This document shows, piece by piece, positions 23,273-30,195 of a DNA stretch of 31,715 bases. The notes beneath the pieces were generated by a model. The model was not told the origin of the DNA. It made no database searches and saw only the letters and a program-made list of their open reading frames with translations. Every line of letters begins with the position of its first letter. Position 1 is the first letter of the stretch. The stretch comes from Hyphomicrobiales bacterium (GTDB lineage Bacteria > Pseudomonadota > Alphaproteobacteria > Rhizobiales > Beijerinckiaceae). The position numbers and the translations under genes are program-made. Where the stretch lies: assembly GCA_947374125.1 (NCBI GenBank), contig CANCAR010000004.1:1-31715 (forward strand), written 5' to 3'.

Positions 23273-23347
23273 TCCGGACCCTCCTCTCCAATGGTTACAG
23301 GAGAGATCCGACATCACGAGGGTCACTCGCCAGAGGGGCCCGGATCT
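23273..23347 (-). promoter_or_regulatory. Structured terC leader with competing pairings around the ribosome binding site
   Basis: Read on the leftward strand, AGATCCG (23347-23341) can pair with CGGATCT (23310-23304), enclosing a small CGAG/CTCG hairpin (23329-23317). Alternatively, TCCGGGCCC (23344-23336) can pair over nine bases, with one G-U, with GGGTCCGGA (23281-23273), which covers the end of the Shine-Dalgarno and reaches the ATG. The two helices share TCCG and exclude each other. CTCTCC/GGAGAG (23305-23300 with 23289-23284) forms a further hairpin touching the Shine-Dalgarno. Genes of this family are often under yybP-ykoY manganese riboswitches, but I do not see that consensus here. 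Confidence 0.45.
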
Positions 23348-23415
23348 AATGACAACAAGGTGCTAGGCAATTATGGAAAAAATAGGGCGAAGAACTTAGT
23401 AGTATGGCCCAAAAG

Positions 23416-24660
23416 TCAGATTGTCTTAAAATTCCTTACAAAATCCAAAAACACCGAAATCGCGACATCGCAATCCTCAGCCGTCATCGCCTCTAGCGGA
23501 CTATGGCTGATGCCACCCTTGCAGCGTACAAAAAGCATTCCAGCTGGGCATAGTTCGGCCATCGCCATCGCGTCATGCCCTGCACCCGAGGGCAGGAGCC
23601 GTGGCGCGATTTGGTGACGGGATACCGCGTCGGAAAGTCCTGCAATAAAAGCAGAAGACATCGGCGTGGCTTTGGAGTCAAAGAACCTATCGATGGTCAA
23701 TTGAACGCCGCGCCTATTGGCAATGGCTTTGCAGGTCGCGGCAATCTCTTCAACCATCCGCGCACGCACCGCATCATCGGGTGAACGGGCATCGAGCGTG
23801 AAGCGGGTTTTAGACGGAATGACGTTGACGGCACCGGGTTCGATGTTGAAGCGGCCAACGGTCGCTACCGTGTTGGCATCCTGAGCGCCCAGGCGCTCAA
23901 TGGCGAGCGCCATCTCAGCCGCTGCCGTTAGCGCGTCATGGCGTAACTTCATGGGCACCGTTCCGGCATGGCCTGCTTCACCGGATACCGAGAGGGTCCA
24001 GCGGGATGCGCCATTGATCGCGGTTACAATGCCAACCGATAAATTCTCGGCCTCAAGCACAGGGCCTTGCTCGATATGCATTTCGACATAGCCGAGCACG
24101 GAGGCTGGATCGCGCTTAAGCGAAGCCCATTCGGATGGGTCGCCACCGAAATCTAAAAGAGCGCGATGAATGGAAATGCCATTCTCATCTTTTGCCTCAA
24201 GGCCTGCCGCATCAAGCGTTCCGGCGAGTGCGCGGGAGGAGGTTAGGTTGGAGGTAAAGCGCACATTCTCTTCATCGCCGAATGCCAAAACTTCAACCGC
24301 AAAATCGAGCCGTTCACCCGCATCCCGAAGCGCTTCGACGACGCCGATACCTGCGATGACGCCCAGCGCACCATCGTAAGCGCCGCCATCGACAACGGTA
24401 TCGATATGGGAACCTATGAGTAGGGCAGGCAGCCCCGCTGTTTTGCCCTCATAGCGGCCAATCACACTGCCTAGCGCATCGATGTGTACATGATCGCAGC
24501 CCGCTTCTCGCATCATGGCGGCGGTTGCGTCGACCGCTTGCCGATGGGAGGGGGATAGATAGAGGCGTGTGATCTTGCCGGGTTCATCGGTGAACTGGCG
24601 AAGCGCTTCGAGGCGGGTCCAGGCGCGGGCGCCCAGCGAGTTTGGTGAAAGCTTTGTCAT
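23416..24660 (-). CDS. M20 Zn-dependent hydrolase, allantoate amidohydrolase / N-carbamoyl-L-amino acid hydrolase type
   Basis: The product has 414 residues, the usual length of the AllC/HyuC/beta-ureidopropionase group. Binuclear metal site motifs are GSHIDTVVDGGAYDGALG (His85, Asp96), FGDEENVRF (Glu130/Glu131) and EMHIEQGPVLE; the late GISHSPLEAM carries the last His. The dimerisation-domain SGEAGHAGTVPM is also typical. It would release ammonia and CO2 from allantoate or an N-carbamoyl amino acid. The hydroxypyruvate isomerase and urease genes nearby favour a ureide role, but no allantoinase or ureidoglycolate enzyme is in the window. It begins 31 bp after the copA stop on the same strand, so co-transcription is possible; the ribosome binding site is weak. 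Confidence 0.88.
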   Translation of the reverse strand: MTKLSPNSLGARAWTRLEALRQFTDEPGKITRLYLSPSHRQAVDATAAMMREAGCDHVHIDALGSVIGRYEGKTAGLPALLIGSHIDTVVDGGAYDGALGVIAGIGVVEALRDAGERLDFAVEVLAFGDEENVRFTSNLTSSRALAGTLDAAGLEAKDENGISIHRALLDFGGDPSEWASLKRDPASVLGYVEMHIEQGPVLEAENLSVGIVTAINGASRWTLSVSGEAGHAGTVPMKLRHDALTAAAEMALAIERLGAQDANTVATVGRFNIEPGAVNVIPSKTRFTLDARSPDDAVRARMVEEIAATCKAIANRRGVQLTIDRFFDSKATPMSSAFIAGLSDAVSRHQIAPRLLPSGAGHDAMAMAELCPAGMLFVRCKGGISHSPLEAMTAEDCDVAISVFLDFVRNFKTI

Positions 24661-24691
24661 GGGCAGAGATTAAGCGAAGCCGGGTTGAGGC

Positions 24692-26875
24692 TCAAGGAAG
24701 GAATTTGGGCCGCCACAGCTTCAAGGTCAGCGCATTGAGCACAACGCTCACACTGGATAGTGCCATCGCACCGCCTGCAAACACGGGCGAGAGATAGCCC
24801 ATCGCGGCTAAGGGAATGCCTACCACATTATAGGCAAACGCCCAGAACAGGCCGGATCGGATGGTGAATACCGCCCGCCTTGCGAGGGCTATGGCGGCGG
24901 CCGCCAGGCGTGGATCAGGACGCATAAGAGCCATGCCGGCGGTCTCTAATGCCACATCGGTTCCGCTGCCCATGGCGATACCGAGATCTGCGGTAGCGAG
25001 TGCCGGCGCATCGTTGACCCCATCGCCCACCATACCAACAATCGCTCCCTTCGCTTTGAGCGCTGCGATAACGGAGGATTTGCCTTCGGGTTTAACTTCG
25101 GCGTGGACTTCCGAAATGCCGAGGCCTGACGCAATGCGTTGGGCGGCGCCTTTTCCGTCCCCCGTCAGCATGACCGAGGCAATGCCCATGGTCTTCAGCA
25201 GTTGAATGGCCGCGGCGCTTGTGTCGCGCGGTGGATCGGCAAAGGCCAGAAGGCCAATCAGGCGCTTTCTGTCGATATCGGCAAGATAGCTGATCCCGCT
25301 GCCATCGGAACCTAGGGCGTCGGCTTTGGCCTTCATGCTGGTGAAATCAATACCCGCCTCTTTAAGCGCCGATGCGTTACCAAAAAGAAACCGCTCGCCG
25401 CTAATGGTGCCAAGAATGCCGCCCGAGATCAGCTCGAAGCCTGTGACTGTGGGCAGTGAATTCATTCCCCGTAACTGCGCCTCGTCGCGAATGGCGCGGG
25501 CGAGCGGGTGGCTGCTACCCGCTTCAAGTGCCGAGGCAATGGCCAACACGGTCGCCGGATCGCCGCCTTCAACGGCGGTGATAACGGGCTGGCCCGTTGT
25601 GAGTGTACCCGTTTTGTCGAAGGCCAAGAGGGTCACTTTGGCCGCTTTTTCAAGCGATGCCGCATCCCGGATCAGAATGCCGTGTTTGGCCGCAACACCC
25701 GTGCCAGCGAGAATGGCGGTAGGCGTTGCAAGCCCCAGCGCGCAGGGGCAGGCGATCACAAGAACGGAGACGGCATTGATAAGTGCCGTTTCATAGCCTG
25801 CACCAACGAGGTACCAGCCGATCGCGGTTGCCGATGCTATGAGGAGGACCACCGGCACAAACACAGCGCTGATTTGATCGACCAAGGCTTGAACCGGGGC
25901 TTTTGAGGCTTGAGCCGATGCGACTAGCCTTATTATGCGCGATAGCATCGTTTCAGCACCAATGGCGCGGGTTTCGATAACCAGTCGACCATCCAGATTG
26001 GTGGTGCCGCCGATCACGTCCGCGCCCACCGATTTGGCCACAGGCAGGCTTTCGCCCGTTACCATCGATTCATCGATGCTGGCTGCACCCTCGTGGATCA
26101 AGCCGTCGACCGGTATGGTTTCGCCCGCGCGAACCACGACCAGATCGCTAATGCCAATGGTTTCCAATGCAACTTCGGTCTCGATGCCGTTTTTGATCTG
26201 ACGCGCGGAGGCTGGCCTTAGCCGCCCAAGGGCTGCAATCGCCGAGGCGGTTTCCGATGTTGCGCGCTCCTCGAGCCATTTGCCAAGCAAGACGAAAGCG
26301 ATAACGACCGAGGAGGATTCAAAATAAAGATGCGCCATGTGGCTGGGCATGGCAGGGAGCAGCCAGAGATAGAGGCTCATCCCGTAAGCGGCACTTGTGC
26401 CCAGGGCGACAAGCAGGTCCATAGTCGCAACCCCGCTGCGTAATGCCTTCCATGCTGAGCGGTAAAACCGAAAGCCAAGTCCGAATTGCACGAGCGTTGC
26501 CAGGGCAAACTGCACGATAGCCGTAGGCATGAGATCAAATCCGCCGAGCATCCCTGCCATGCCGACGAAAAACGGGCTGACGATCACGAAAGCCAATAGG
26601 GCTGCTAAGCGGGCTTTTCGTTCGCGGTCTGTCGAGCGCTTCGTTTCGCTGGCACCTGTCGTCTCGGTCATGAGCGTCGCACCATAGCCGATATCGTCAA
26701 CTGCGGAGATGAGCTTTTCGGTCGAAGGCGTGCCTTCGACGCGAGCGCTTTTGGTGGCGAGATTGACGGATGCTGAGGTAACACCCGACACGCTGTTAAG
26801 CGCTTTTTCGACACGGGCGACGCACGCGGCGCAGGTCATGCCATCAATGGCAAGTGATAGGGAAGGTTTGGACAT
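24692..26875 (-). CDS. copA: Copper-translocating P1B-type ATPase (CopA-like)
   Basis: The protein has 727 residues. There is one N-terminal metal-binding domain with GMTCAAC (12-18), then eight membrane segments, the actuator motif TGES (273-276), the ion-channel motif CPC (376-378) in VIACPCALGLATP, the phosphorylation site DKTGT (420-424), the SSHPLA motif, and GDGVNDAPAL. These define a Cu(+)-exporting ATPase in the inner membrane. FixI-type ATPases are similar, but no fix/cco genes are adjacent. The ATG at 26875 was chosen because the metal domain begins right after it; the frame extends 19 codons further without family similarity. It is divergent from the hydroxypyruvate isomerase gene. 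No CueR-type operator was identified. Confidence 0.94.
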   Translation of the reverse strand: MSKPSLSLAIDGMTCAACVARVEKALNSVSGVTSASVNLATKSARVEGTPSTEKLISAVDDIGYGATLMTETTGASETKRSTDRERKARLAALLAFVIVSPFFVGMAGMLGGFDLMPTAIVQFALATLVQFGLGFRFYRSAWKALRSGVATMDLLVALGTSAAYGMSLYLWLLPAMPSHMAHLYFESSSVVIAFVLLGKWLEERATSETASAIAALGRLRPASARQIKNGIETEVALETIGISDLVVVRAGETIPVDGLIHEGAASIDESMVTGESLPVAKSVGADVIGGTTNLDGRLVIETRAIGAETMLSRIIRLVASAQASKAPVQALVDQISAVFVPVVLLIASATAIGWYLVGAGYETALINAVSVLVIACPCALGLATPTAILAGTGVAAKHGILIRDAASLEKAAKVTLLAFDKTGTLTTGQPVITAVEGGDPATVLAIASALEAGSSHPLARAIRDEAQLRGMNSLPTVTGFELISGGILGTISGERFLFGNASALKEAGIDFTSMKAKADALGSDGSGISYLADIDRKRLIGLLAFADPPRDTSAAAIQLLKTMGIASVMLTGDGKGAAQRIASGLGISEVHAEVKPEGKSSVIAALKAKGAIVGMVGDGVNDAPALATADLGIAMGSGTDVALETAGMALMRPDPRLAAAAIALARRAVFTIRSGLFWAFAYNVVGIPLAAMGYLSPVFAGGAMALSSVSVVLNALTLKLWRPKFLP

Positions 26876-27015
26876 GGTGTTAGATATAGCAAGGCGAAGG
26901 TAAGCTGGCCACTTCGTAACACACCGTTGCAAGGCTGCCGTGCTTTCATGCCTTTGACAAAGCGGTGCAATCCATGTTGGCTCATTTGCAAAATGTAACC
27001 AAGACGGGAAACGCT

Positions 27016-27792
27016 ATGCCGAATTTTGCTGCCAACCTCACCATGATGTTCACGGAGCACGCCTTTTTGGACCGTTTTTCAGCGGCGGCAGATCAAGGGT
27101 TTGCGGCGGTGGAATATTTGTTTCCTTATGAACATTCCCCCGATGCGATTGCCAAACAGTTGCAAGCCAACAAACTGACCCAAGCTCTCTTCAACATGCC
27201 ACCCGGTGATTGGGCCAAGGGTGAGCGCGGAGTGGCCGGTATTCCTGGACGCGAGCAGGAGTTTAAAGACGGTATTGCGACAGCTCTGCGCTATGCGGAA
27301 GCCACGGGCGTTAAGCGGCTCCATATGATGGCCGGGATGACCGACCTACACGATAGAGCCTGCATGGCGACCTATCGCGCCAACATCGCCTACGCCGCTG
27401 AAGCGCTGGCGGGCAAAGGCCTGGATTTGCTTTTAGAGCCGATCAATGGCCGTAACATGCCGGGCTATGGATTGAATAACTTCGATCTTGCGGCCTCGAT
27501 CATTGCGGAAATGAATTTGCCAAATCTCAAATTACAATTCGACATTTATCACTGCCAGATCATCCATGGCGATGTGACGATGCGGATGCGGGCTTTGATG
27601 CCCATTTCTGGCCATGTCCAGATCGCCAGCGTGCCTTCGCGCCATGAGCCTTCCATCGAGGAATTGAACTACCCGTTTCTTTTCGACGAGCTTGATCGTC
27701 TTGGCTATCAAGGCTTTGTTGGTTGCGAATATAACCCGAAGGCCGGCACCGTTGCTGGGCTTTCATGGTTCACGCCCTATCGTCGGAAATGA
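27016..27792 (+). CDS. hyi: Hydroxypyruvate isomerase (Hyi-like TIM-barrel)
   Basis: The product has 258 residues, matching Hyi length. The opening NFAANLTMMFTEHAFLDRF is the family signature. Metal and active-site residues lie at Glu141 in LLLEPINGRNMPGY, Asp176 in QFDIYHCQ, the SGHVQIASVPSRHEP segment and Glu238 in GCEYNP. The enzyme interconverts hydroxypyruvate and tartronate semialdehyde in glyoxylate metabolism. OtnI (2-oxo-tetronate isomerase) is a close relative and an alternative. The ATG at 27016 is preceded by ACGGGAA at 5-nt spacing, so the GTG at 26965 was rejected. Neighbours (a ureide-type amidohydrolase and urease) release urea and glyoxylate in purine breakdown, which gives this enzyme a plausible place. 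Confidence 0.88.
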   Translation: MPNFAANLTMMFTEHAFLDRFSAAADQGFAAVEYLFPYEHSPDAIAKQLQANKLTQALFNMPPGDWAKGERGVAGIPGREQEFKDGIATALRYAEATGVKRLHMMAGMTDLHDRACMATYRANIAYAAEALAGKGLDLLLEPINGRNMPGYGLNNFDLAASIIAEMNLPNLKLQFDIYHCQIIHGDVTMRMRALMPISGHVQIASVPSRHEPSIEELNYPFLFDELDRLGYQGFVGCEYNPKAGTVAGLSWFTPYRRK

Positions 27793-27894
27793 TGGAAAGG
27801 GCGGCGTTTGCCCAAATTTTCAGCTTTGAACCAATGGCGTGCCCGCCTATCATTGAGCAGAATGATTTTTAAGTAAAACGCGGGTTGAAGACGC

Positions 27895-28746
27895 ATGGTG
27901 GCTGCGGTTTCTATTTTCTCCGAACGACCGCGGGCGGATGCCATTCTTCCCGGAATGATCCGGGCGGCGGGGCATATCCGTTGCCGGTTTACCGCGAACC
28001 CACGCCGGACCGAAGCATCCGAGCTTTACGAGGCGGGCGGATACCGGATGAAGTTCCCCAAAGGTCTCTTGTGCGAAGGCGTGCTGATCAATACTGGCGG
28101 CGGCATGGCCGGGGGCGATTCCCTTAGTGTCGATATTTCACTTGATGCTCATGCCAAAGCCGTCGTTTCGACCCAATCGGCGGAGAAGATTTATAAGGCG
28201 CAGAGCGAAGCCTCGACGTCATCGGTTCACTTGTCGCTCGCTGAAGGGTCGCAACTGGCTTGGCTACCGCAACAGACTCTGCTTTTTTCCGGCGCCAAGC
28301 TTAATCGCCGCTTTCGAGCGGATATCATGCCAAATTCAGAGCTAACGCTCTTCGAGGGCGTCATTTTTGGGCGCGGTGCGATGGGGGAGCGGATCACGGA
28401 AGGTGCGTTTCGCGACAGTTGGCGGATCCGCCGCGCTGGCAAGCTCGTCTTTGCCGATGAGATTGCGTTGGAGGGCAAAATGGCGGACCGTCTAGACCGC
28501 CCAGCGGTGGGTGCCGGTGCGCGGGCAGTAGCCACTTTTTTGCATCTTTCCCCCGATGCCGAGGCAAGACTTGACGAAGCAAGGTCAGCGCTTGAAACTT
28601 GCCTTTGCGAGTGTGGTGCGAGCGCTTGGAATGGGATGCTCATTGTAAGGTTTGCGTCGATTGATCCAGAAGCGCTCCGGCAATCCGCAACCCGTTTTCT
28701 AAATCAATTCCGCGCGGTTCCGGTACCACGCGTCTGGCAATGCTGA
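27895..28746 (+). CDS. ureD: Urease accessory protein UreD
   Basis: The protein has 283 residues, typical of UreD/UreH. Family patterns are FPKGLLCEGVLINTGGGMAGGD, followed by VSTQSAEKIYKA and WLPQQTLLFSGAKLNRR, then FEGVIFGRGAMGE. UreD binds apo-urease and, with UreF and UreG, forms the scaffold for nickel and CO2 delivery to the active site. It starts the urease operon about 100 bp after hyi. A weak ribosome binding site (GAAG) precedes the ATG at 27895. The fused gamma-beta subunit gene starts 23 bp downstream. The remaining accessory genes (ureE, F, G) are not in the window and presumably follow ureC. Confidence 0.95.
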   Translation: MVAAVSIFSERPRADAILPGMIRAAGHIRCRFTANPRRTEASELYEAGGYRMKFPKGLLCEGVLINTGGGMAGGDSLSVDISLDAHAKAVVSTQSAEKIYKAQSEASTSSVHLSLAEGSQLAWLPQQTLLFSGAKLNRRFRADIMPNSELTLFEGVIFGRGAMGERITEGAFRDSWRIRRAGKLVFADEIALEGKMADRLDRPAVGAGARAVATFLHLSPDAEARLDEARSALETCLCECGASAWNGMLIVRFASIDPEALRQSATRFLNQFRAVPVPRVWQC

Positions 28747-28769
28747 TCAAGAATAAAGGATAAAACGCC

Positions 28770-29390
28770 ATGATTTTGTCTCCCCGCGAAAAGGACAAGC
28801 TCCTCGTATCGCTAGCCGCGATGGTGGCCAGAAACCGGCTTGAGCGTGGCGTTAAACTCAACCATCCCGAAGCGGTTGCCTTGATCACGGATTATGTGAT
28901 CGAGGGAGCGCGGGATGGCCGCTCGGTCGCCGAACTGATGCAAGCCGGTGCGCATGTGATTACCGCCGATCAGGTGATGGATGGCATCGCCGACATGATC
29001 CACGATGTGCAGGTGGAAGCGACCTTTCCCGATGGCACCAAGCTCGTCACGGTCCACACTCCGATCCGGGGCGGACATGGCGCTGTGATTCCGGGCGAAG
29101 TGATGACGGAGCCGGGTGATATTGTCATGAATGAAGGCCGTGAGACCGCGACGTTGACGGTGGCCAATACCGGTGATCGCCCGATTCAAGTTGGCAGCCA
29201 TTACCATTTCTTCGAGACCAATCCGGCCTTGGCGTTTGATCGCAAAACCGCGCGCGGGATGCGGCTGGATATTCCAGCAGGCACTGCGGTGCGGTTTGAG
29301 CCCGGGCAAAGCCGCGAGGTGCATCTTGTCGCTTTGGCGGGCAAGCGGGAAGTGTATGGGTTTCGGCAGGATGTAATGGGAAAATTGTAA
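28770..29390 (+). CDS. ureAB: Fused urease gamma-beta subunit (UreA-UreB)
   Basis: The 206-residue product joins two urease subunits that are separate in most bacteria. Residues 1-100 are UreA (gamma): LSPREKDKLLVSLAAMVARNRLERG, and VQVEATFPDGTKLVTVHTPI at its end. From about residue 107 it is UreB (beta), starting IPGEVMTEPGDIVMN and containing GSHYHFFETN and the final REVYGFRQDVMGKL. No stop or internal ribosome binding site separates the halves, and no frameshift is visible. Helicobacter UreA has a comparable fusion. AAAGGA lies 9 nt before the ATG. The beta part ends normally, so the toxin-antitoxin genes that follow did not truncate it. Confidence 0.95.
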   Translation: MILSPREKDKLLVSLAAMVARNRLERGVKLNHPEAVALITDYVIEGARDGRSVAELMQAGAHVITADQVMDGIADMIHDVQVEATFPDGTKLVTVHTPIRGGHGAVIPGEVMTEPGDIVMNEGRETATLTVANTGDRPIQVGSHYHFFETNPALAFDRKTARGMRLDIPAGTAVRFEPGQSREVHLVALAGKREVYGFRQDVMGKL

Positions 29391-29404
29391 AAGTAAGAAA
29401 AATA

Positions 29405-29426
29405 TGATAATGTAAGGAAATTATCA
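29405..29426. promoter_or_regulatory. Candidate operator/promoter of the intra-urease toxin-antitoxin module
   Basis: TGATAAT (29405-29411) and ATTATCA (29420-29426) form a perfect 7-bp inverted repeat with an 8-bp spacer in a short AT-rich gap between the gamma-beta gene and the antitoxin. The left arm contains GATAAT, a good -10 element. This suggests the module has its own autoregulated promoter inside the urease operon. Confidence 0.5.
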
Positions 29427-29444
29427 ATTTATAGGAGAAATCCC

Positions 29445-29720
29445 ATGTCCGGGTATGTTGCGACGATAACGTCGAAAGGGCAAATGACATTGCCGATCGA
29501 GGTCCGGAGAGTGTTAAATATTCACCCCGGCGACGAAATCGAGATTTATGCCGATCACCGGGGTGAGTTTTGTTTGCGCCCGCTTACCTCAGGACCACTC
29601 GACTTTTTGAAAGACTTGCCTGTGTCGAAGCGCCGCGCCGATATTGCGTCGGATGATGCTGCAATTGCGTTGGCGGTGACGGAACGAAACATGCGCTCTC
29701 TGGCGCGGAATGCAGCCTAA
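29445..29720 (+). CDS. AbrB/SpoVT/MazE-domain antitoxin (VapB-like)
   Basis: This 91-residue protein has a swapped-hairpin AbrB domain at residues 3-50: VATITSKGQMTLPIEVRRVLNI, then GDEIEIYADHRGEFCLRP. The remaining half, with DFLKDLPVSKRRADIASDDAAIALAVTERN, is the toxin-binding region of VapB-type antitoxins. AGGAGA precedes the ATG at normal spacing. Its stop overlaps the start of the PIN-domain toxin by one base (TAATG). A palindrome 18 bp upstream is the likely autoregulatory site. It lies on the same strand as the urease genes on both sides. Confidence 0.9.
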   Translation: MSGYVATITSKGQMTLPIEVRRVLNIHPGDEIEIYADHRGEFCLRPLTSGPLDFLKDLPVSKRRADIASDDAAIALAVTERNMRSLARNAA

Positions 29721-30115
29721 TGATCGGTCTTGATACCAATATTTTGATACGGGCGATTACACAGGATGATCCCGTCTTGACGCCGCTCGCACGTTCAACA
29801 TTGGAAAATCTTACGGGCGAGAATCAGGGCGTTGTAAACGCCATCGTATTGGCTGAACTTGCCTGGACGCTTAGAACAGGGTTTGATTACGACCGTTTGG
29901 CGATCGTCGATATCGTTGAGGCGATGTTACGGAGCCAGAGTTATTATTTCCCTGACCGTGATGCGATCAATGCCGCCCTCTCTCGCTGCCGGTTCGAAAA
30001 CCTTCATTTTGCCGATGCAATGATCGGTGAACTGAATGTGAAAAGCGGATGTAAAACGACGCTTACATTTGATATCGGAGCCGGGAAGACAGCCCTTTTT
30101 ACGATGGTGGGATGA
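29720..30115 (+). CDS. PIN-domain ribonuclease toxin (VapC-like)
   Basis: This 131-residue protein has the PIN acidic residues Asp5 in MIGLDTNILIR, Glu46 in VLAELAWTL, Asp99 in LHFADAMIGE and Asp118 in LTFDIGAGK. It is expected to be a Mg-dependent RNase neutralised by the AbrB-type antitoxin encoded just upstream, with one base of overlap. The group pairing with AbrB-type VapB proteins fits this sequence. The gene is intact. It is followed by an 80-bp gap before ureC, so the pair occupies about 0.7 kb inside the urease structural genes. Confidence 0.93.
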   Translation: MIGLDTNILIRAITQDDPVLTPLARSTLENLTGENQGVVNAIVLAELAWTLRTGFDYDRLAIVDIVEAMLRSQSYYFPDRDAINAALSRCRFENLHFADAMIGELNVKSGCKTTLTFDIGAGKTALFTMVG

Positions 30116-30195
30116 AGGTGCGAGGGAAATAACATGGCGAGATGTGAGAAACCTTCATCATCTATTATATTTTCGATCACGAATTAGGAGCCATC

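Noticed and set aside
23273..23415. yybP-ykoY manganese riboswitch upstream of terC
   Set aside because: I could not see the conserved GGGGAGUAG-type core and partner loop; only different competing helices were found.
24692..26875. FixI/CcoI-type ATPase for cytochrome cbb3 assembly
   Set aside because: No ccoN/fixN, ccoG or ccoS neighbour is present, and a standalone CopA is the simpler reading.
27799..27820. Possible terminator after hyi (GGGCG/TGCCC hairpin)
   Set aside because: The stem is only five pairs with one G-T, and the following run AAATTTT is poor.
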